A stretch of DNA of 64,000 nt from JAFDZV01 sp964455525 (GTDB lineage: Bacteria; Bacteroidota; Ignavibacteria; OLB7): contig CAYVWR010000002.1 in NCBI GenBank assembly GCA_964455525.1, forward strand, positions 496,001 to 560,000, written 5' to 3'. Made by a program: the position numbers and the translations under genes. The notes beneath the pieces were generated by a model that searched no databases, had not been told where the DNA came from, and saw only the letters and a program-made list of their open reading frames with translations. Shown piece by piece: positions 60,825 to 64,000 of this stretch. Each line of letters starts with the position of its first letter. Position 1 is the first letter of the stretch.

Positions 60825-61613
60825 ATGGATGATGCTCATGTATTCCCCCGATCGCTGACAGGCAACGAGGAGCGCTGGCTCGACTTCCTTCTTCCAGAGG
60901 ACCGTCCGGGCTATCGCTCCCTGCGCGACCGGCTTCGCCCTCTGCTGGTTCTCGGCGAGGGACGATGGGGCAATGGCGATCTGGTGCTGGGAGCTGCCGG
61001 GACCGCCATCGATATAACCGAGGGGATGCAGCCGGTGGTGGCCTATGGGGAGATCGGCGGTGCCGCAGCCGATACGCCGGAGCTGCTGATAACGCTCTCG
61101 GTGCATCAGCCGAACGATGATGGGCTGGTGGAGTTTCAGATTGATGCGGGAACTGCCGGAGCGTTGCCGAGCCAGTGGCAGGAACGTTTCCGATGGACCT
61201 ATTCACAGTGGATGCCGGGCGATCCATGCCCGGCGTTCGGCACCGCTGTGCGCGAAGTGCAGCTCAATTCCCGCCGTGATCTGCTGCTTGTGATTGCTCC
61301 GGCAAGACGTGTGCTCTGGATTCATGATGCATATGAGCTGACCAACCTGCTGATCCCGGTCACCAACTATTATAACGAGCTTATGCTGCTCAAGGGGATT
61401 CGCGATCCGCATAGAGCGCTCGATCATCGATGGCTGTTTCTGGAACCCAACGGCTTCACCGATGCGGAACTGCGCCGGGCGTTCGCCCGCTATAACAGGG
61501 CGTTCCCAAAGGTCGATCCCGTCAGGGTGGCTGAACCGGTCGCCGCAGCAGCAGCGGAGCGCTCCATCTGGCAGAGGATTCTTGATGCATTTCGAGGAAA
61601 AGGTACCAACTGA
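60825..61613 (+). CDS. uncharacterised protein in the Kdo locus
   Basis: 262 residues between kdsA (10-nt gap) and kdsD (3-nt gap), so transcribed with them. No named family is recognised. It is acidic at the N-terminus (NEERWLDFLLPEDRPGY), has strands and helices, WLFLEPNGFTDAELRRAF near 203, and ends in a basic tail (WQRILDAFRGKGTN). No signal peptide or membrane segment. ATG at 60825. The location suggests a link to Kdo or LPS, but nothing in the sequence shows the role. Confidence 0.8.
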   Translation: MDDAHVFPRSLTGNEERWLDFLLPEDRPGYRSLRDRLRPLLVLGEGRWGNGDLVLGAAGTAIDITEGMQPVVAYGEIGGAAADTPELLITLSVHQPNDDGLVEFQIDAGTAGALPSQWQERFRWTYSQWMPGDPCPAFGTAVREVQLNSRRDLLLVIAPARRVLWIHDAYELTNLLIPVTNYYNELMLLKGIRDPHRALDHRWLFLEPNGFTDAELRRAFARYNRAFPKVDPVRVAEPVAAAAAERSIWQRILDAFRGKGTN

Positions 61614-61616
61614 ACT

Positions 61617-62594
61617 ATGGCGGCAACTGCTGAACGTCTGGTGAAGCGCGGGCGCGAGGTGCTCGCAATCGAGCAGAGGGCGCTGGAACGTGTTGCTCTG
61701 GCCCTTGATGCCAGCTTCGAGCGGGCGGTGGCAGTGCTCCGGCGTTGCAGGGGAAAGGTCTTGCTGACAGGTGTTGGCAAATCGGGCATCATCGCCCAGA
61801 AGATCACCGCCACGCTGAACAGCACCGGCACGCCCGCGTATTATATGCATCCGAACGATGCGCTTCATGGCGATCTCGGCATGGCTCAGCGGGGCGATGT
61901 GATCCTGATCCTTTCCAAAAGCGGCGATACGCCGGAGCTTGCCCAGCTTCTGCCGGCACTTCGGAAGCTTGGCGTGACGATCATCGCCATCACAGGCAAC
62001 CTCCATGGCCTGCTGGCCCGCCAGGCCACTGTGGTGCTGGATGCATCGGTGGAGCGCGAGGCCTGCCCGCTCGATCTGGCCCCGACCGCATCCACCACGG
62101 CCATGCTTGCCCTTGGCGATGCTCTGGCCGTTGTGCTCTACGAAGAAAAAGGCTTTACACGCGAAGGATTTGCCGCCACCCATCCTGGTGGCAGCCTCGG
62201 CCGGCGTCTGCTTCTGCGGCTGGAGGATATCATGAAGCGCGCCGAGGACATCCCGGTGGTCGCTGCGGGCGCTCCGTTCGAGCAGGTGGTGCTGGAGATC
62301 AGCCGGAAACGTCTCGGCGCGGTCCTTGTCACCCGTGGCACAAAACTTCTTGGCATCATCACCGATGGCGACCTTCGCCGTCTGCTGGAGCGTAAGGCCG
62401 ATATCTACTCCATGCGCGCCTCCGAGATGATGACCGCCAACCCGATGACGGCCCTTCCTGATATGCTTGGCGCGGCTGCACTCTTGGTGCTGGAGGAGCA
62501 TAAGCGCACCCAGCTTCCGGTTGTGGACAAACGTGGCCGTCTGCTTGGAGTTGTTCATCTTCACGATCTGATCGAGGCGGGATTGAAATCATGA
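61617..62594 (+). CDS. kdsD: arabinose 5-phosphate isomerase (KpsF/GutQ family)
   Basis: 325 residues: SIS domain at about 30-175 (VLLTGVGKSGIIAQKI, DVILILSKSGDTPEL, the sugar-phosphate site) and two CBS domains at about 205-325 (AGAPFEQVVLEISRKRLGAVLV, MTANPMTALPDML). It makes D-arabinose 5-phosphate from ribulose 5-phosphate, the substrate of kdsA two genes upstream. Its TGA overlaps the lptC ATG by four bases (ATGA). ATG at 61617. Confidence 0.96.
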   Translation: MAATAERLVKRGREVLAIEQRALERVALALDASFERAVAVLRRCRGKVLLTGVGKSGIIAQKITATLNSTGTPAYYMHPNDALHGDLGMAQRGDVILILSKSGDTPELAQLLPALRKLGVTIIAITGNLHGLLARQATVVLDASVEREACPLDLAPTASTTAMLALGDALAVVLYEEKGFTREGFAATHPGGSLGRRLLLRLEDIMKRAEDIPVVAAGAPFEQVVLEISRKRLGAVLVTRGTKLLGIITDGDLRRLLERKADIYSMRASEMMTANPMTALPDMLGAAALLVLEEHKRTQLPVVDKRGRLLGVVHLHDLIEAGLKS

Positions 62595-63154
62595 GGCATC
62601 CTGCAAGCAGCAGCGCAGCCCGTATCCTTATCCTTCTGGCCGTTCTGGTGCTGCCAGGCTGCGAAAAGGAACGGGAGAAGCCAAAAAATACGGTCGATAT
62701 CCCCGATAATGCGCCTGACGATGAGTCGTGGAATTCCTCGATCCTTTTTACCGATTCCAGTTCTACCCGTGCCAGGCTTCAGGTGGGACATGCACGGCGC
62801 TATATCTCGCGCATGGAAACGCTTCTCGATAGCGGCGTCTATGTGGAGTTCTTCGATCGTGAGGGAGCGATGGCCGCCACGCTTGTGGCCGATAGCGCCC
62901 GTGTCGATGATCGCACCAGGGATATGGTCGCCTATGGCGCTGTCCATGTGCAAAGCGATGCCAATCAGACAACGGTGGATACCGATAGGCTGTACTGGGA
63001 TAACAACCGGCGTCTCCTTCACTCCGATGCCCATGTCCGTGTGGTTGATAGGATACGTAAACGGACGATCGAGGGGATCGGGTTCGAGAGCGATGAGTCG
63101 CTGAAGAATTACAGGATCTACAGAGTCTCCGGCCGTGTTTCCGAAGCGCCGTGA
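62591..63154 (+). CDS. lptC: LPS export protein LptC (lipoprotein form)
   Basis: 187 residues: a signal peptide with lipobox LPGC (Cys24), then a beta-jellyroll LptC/OstA-like domain (TRARLQVGHARRYISRMETLLDSG near 60 and GVYVEFFDREG, LVADSARVDDRT, AVHVQSDANQTTVDTDRLYWD). LptC links the inner-membrane LPS extractor to LptA in the periplasm. E. coli LptC is an anchored membrane protein; here a lipoprotein start is visible, as in many Bacteroidota. ATG overlaps the kdsD stop. The order kdsD-lptC is common. Confidence 0.9.
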   Translation: MRHPASSSAARILILLAVLVLPGCEKEREKPKNTVDIPDNAPDDESWNSSILFTDSSSTRARLQVGHARRYISRMETLLDSGVYVEFFDREGAMAATLVADSARVDDRTRDMVAYGAVHVQSDANQTTVDTDRLYWDNNRRLLHSDAHVRVVDRIRKRTIEGIGFESDESLKNYRIYRVSGRVSEAP

Positions 63155-63374
63155 TGTGTGTGCCTGGCAGGAAGGCTTGCATGTGCACGGTATGGAAGCC
63201 GGTGGATGGCTGTATCTTGCCGCACAACTGCATCGGCGGATCATGCGTTGGGACGGTCGTCACGGCTATGTCCGATGGCGTTCGGTAACCCGGATGCTTC
63301 GCTTTCAAGCTCTATCGCAGATGCCGTAGGGCTATCGTTCCTCGATCAACAAGTCATATACCAAGGAGAACTCC

Positions 63375-64000
63375 ATGCGACAGACAATTATCGCCGGGAA
63401 CTGGAAGATGAATACAACCAGAGAGACCGCCGTGGCGCTTGCCAGCGCGGTGGCAGAAGGGGTGGCAGGCATCGTGCTGCCTGCCAGCACGGATGTGGTT
63501 CTGTGCCCGCCGTTCCCGCTGCTGCCGGTTGTGGGGGATGTGATTGCCGGGGGGCGGGTGAAGCTTGGTGGACAGACGATGCATAACGAACGGTCCGGAG
63601 CCTATACCGGCGAAGTGGCCGGGAGTATGCTCGCCTCCGTTGGCTGTACGTATGTGATCGTGGGACACTCGGAGCGGCGGTTGATGTTTGGCGAATCGGA
63701 TCTCGATGTGTGCTATCGGGCCAATGCCGCGGTGGATGCCGGTTTGCGGCCGATCATCTGCGTTGGCGAGACGATCGTGGAGCGGGAGGATGGCAGGACC
63801 GAGGATGTGCTGAACCGCCAGGTGCGAACGGCGCTGGAGGGCCTGTTCGAGTTCAATGTGCGCAACTGCGTTATCGCCTACGAGCCGATCTGGGCCATCG
63901 GAACGGATACCCCTGCCACGCCGGAGCAGGCGGAGGCAGCACACCGGTTTATCCGTGATCTGCTCCAGGATCTGTACACCGGGGATGTCGCCAATGATAT
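63375..64000 (+). CDS. tpiA: triose-phosphate isomerase, 3' end outside window
   Basis: The first about 208 residues of a TIM barrel enzyme: GNWKMN (residues 8-13, substrate Asn and Lys), VGHSERR (catalytic His near 95) and AYEPIWAIGTDTP (catalytic Glu near 168). It interconverts glyceraldehyde 3-phosphate and dihydroxyacetone phosphate. AAGGAG lies nine bases before the ATG at 63375. The usual GQNMH segment reads GQTMHNE here. The gene runs off the right end of the window. Confidence 0.96.
   Translation, partial: MRQTIIAGNWKMNTTRETAVALASAVAEGVAGIVLPASTDVVLCPPFPLLPVVGDVIAGGRVKLGGQTMHNERSGAYTGEVAGSMLASVGCTYVIVGHSERRLMFGESDLDVCYRANAAVDAGLRPIICVGETIVEREDGRTEDVLNRQVRTALEGLFEFNVRNCVIAYEPIWAIGTDTPATPEQAEAAHRFIRDLLQDLYTGDVAND

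Overview
The window looks like a chromosomal segment of a Gram-negative member of the Bacteroidota/Chlorobi lineage, possibly a Kapabacteria- or Ignavibacteria-like organism (inference; no 16S gene is present). The reasons are Kdo and LPS genes (kdsA, kdsD, lptC), outer-membrane-type proteins, a secreted protein with a C-terminal module like those used by the type IX secretion system, a Bacteroidota-type promoter (TTTG, 20-nt spacer, TATATTTG) in front of the tRNA/rpo operon, and long rpoB and rpoC genes with GTG starts. The DNA is fairly GC-rich in coding regions, so long antisense frames are common and were ignored. I see no rRNA, prophage, intact insertion sequence or CRISPR array.

Layout. 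1-4.4 kb: a large uncharacterised protein (5' end outside the window) and an outer-membrane-type protein. 4.5-6.0 kb (minus strand): an ECF sigma factor and its cupin-type anti-sigma. 6.6-12.0 kb: a lipoprotein, an asparagine-synthetase-like enzyme with its N-terminal cysteine replaced by serine, and a secreted protein with twelve G-[DN]-D-x-Y repeats. 12.1-13.3 kb: two convergent hemerythrin-like genes. 13.65-27.2 kb: the information-processing block (promoter, tRNA-Tyr, -Thr, -Gly, rpmG, tRNA-Trp, secE, nusG, rplKAJL, rpoB, rpoC, strong terminator); tuf, often found among these tRNAs, is absent.

27.3-41.6 kb is a looser region: purine nucleoside phosphorylase, flavin reductase-like protein, NhaA antiporter, an NfeD-flotillin pair, a small secreted protein, an M61 peptidase, a large cell-surface protein with a C-terminal sorting domain, and an RlmA-type rRNA methyltransferase. 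41.7-44.4 kb (minus): a HisN-type phosphatase and a two-domain cell-wall hydrolase. 44.7-49.7 kb (plus): holB-like gene, ricT-like gene with a His-rich head, a DUF2064-type glycosyltransferase, nadD, and a lone sugar-type ABC permease. 49.6-54.5 kb (minus): a truncated NADAR remnant, an MBL-fold hydrolase, a small antitoxin-like protein, purH and an M23 peptidase. 54.9-64 kb (plus): nitrilase-family amidase, small membrane protein, unknown protein, ybeY, smg, an outer-membrane protein ending in calcium-type repeats, kdsA, unknown protein, kdsD, lptC and the start of tpiA.

Functionally the window mixes core transcription/translation genes, the Kdo/LPS pathway (kdsA and kdsD make Kdo precursors; lptC helps export LPS), purine and NAD metabolism, and several cell-envelope proteins of unknown role. 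The most unusual items are the GDDxY-repeat protein, the serine-2 asparagine-synthetase homologue, the uncharacterised 1-2400 gene, the NADAR remnant, and many long perfect intergenic hairpins that lack a U-tract.
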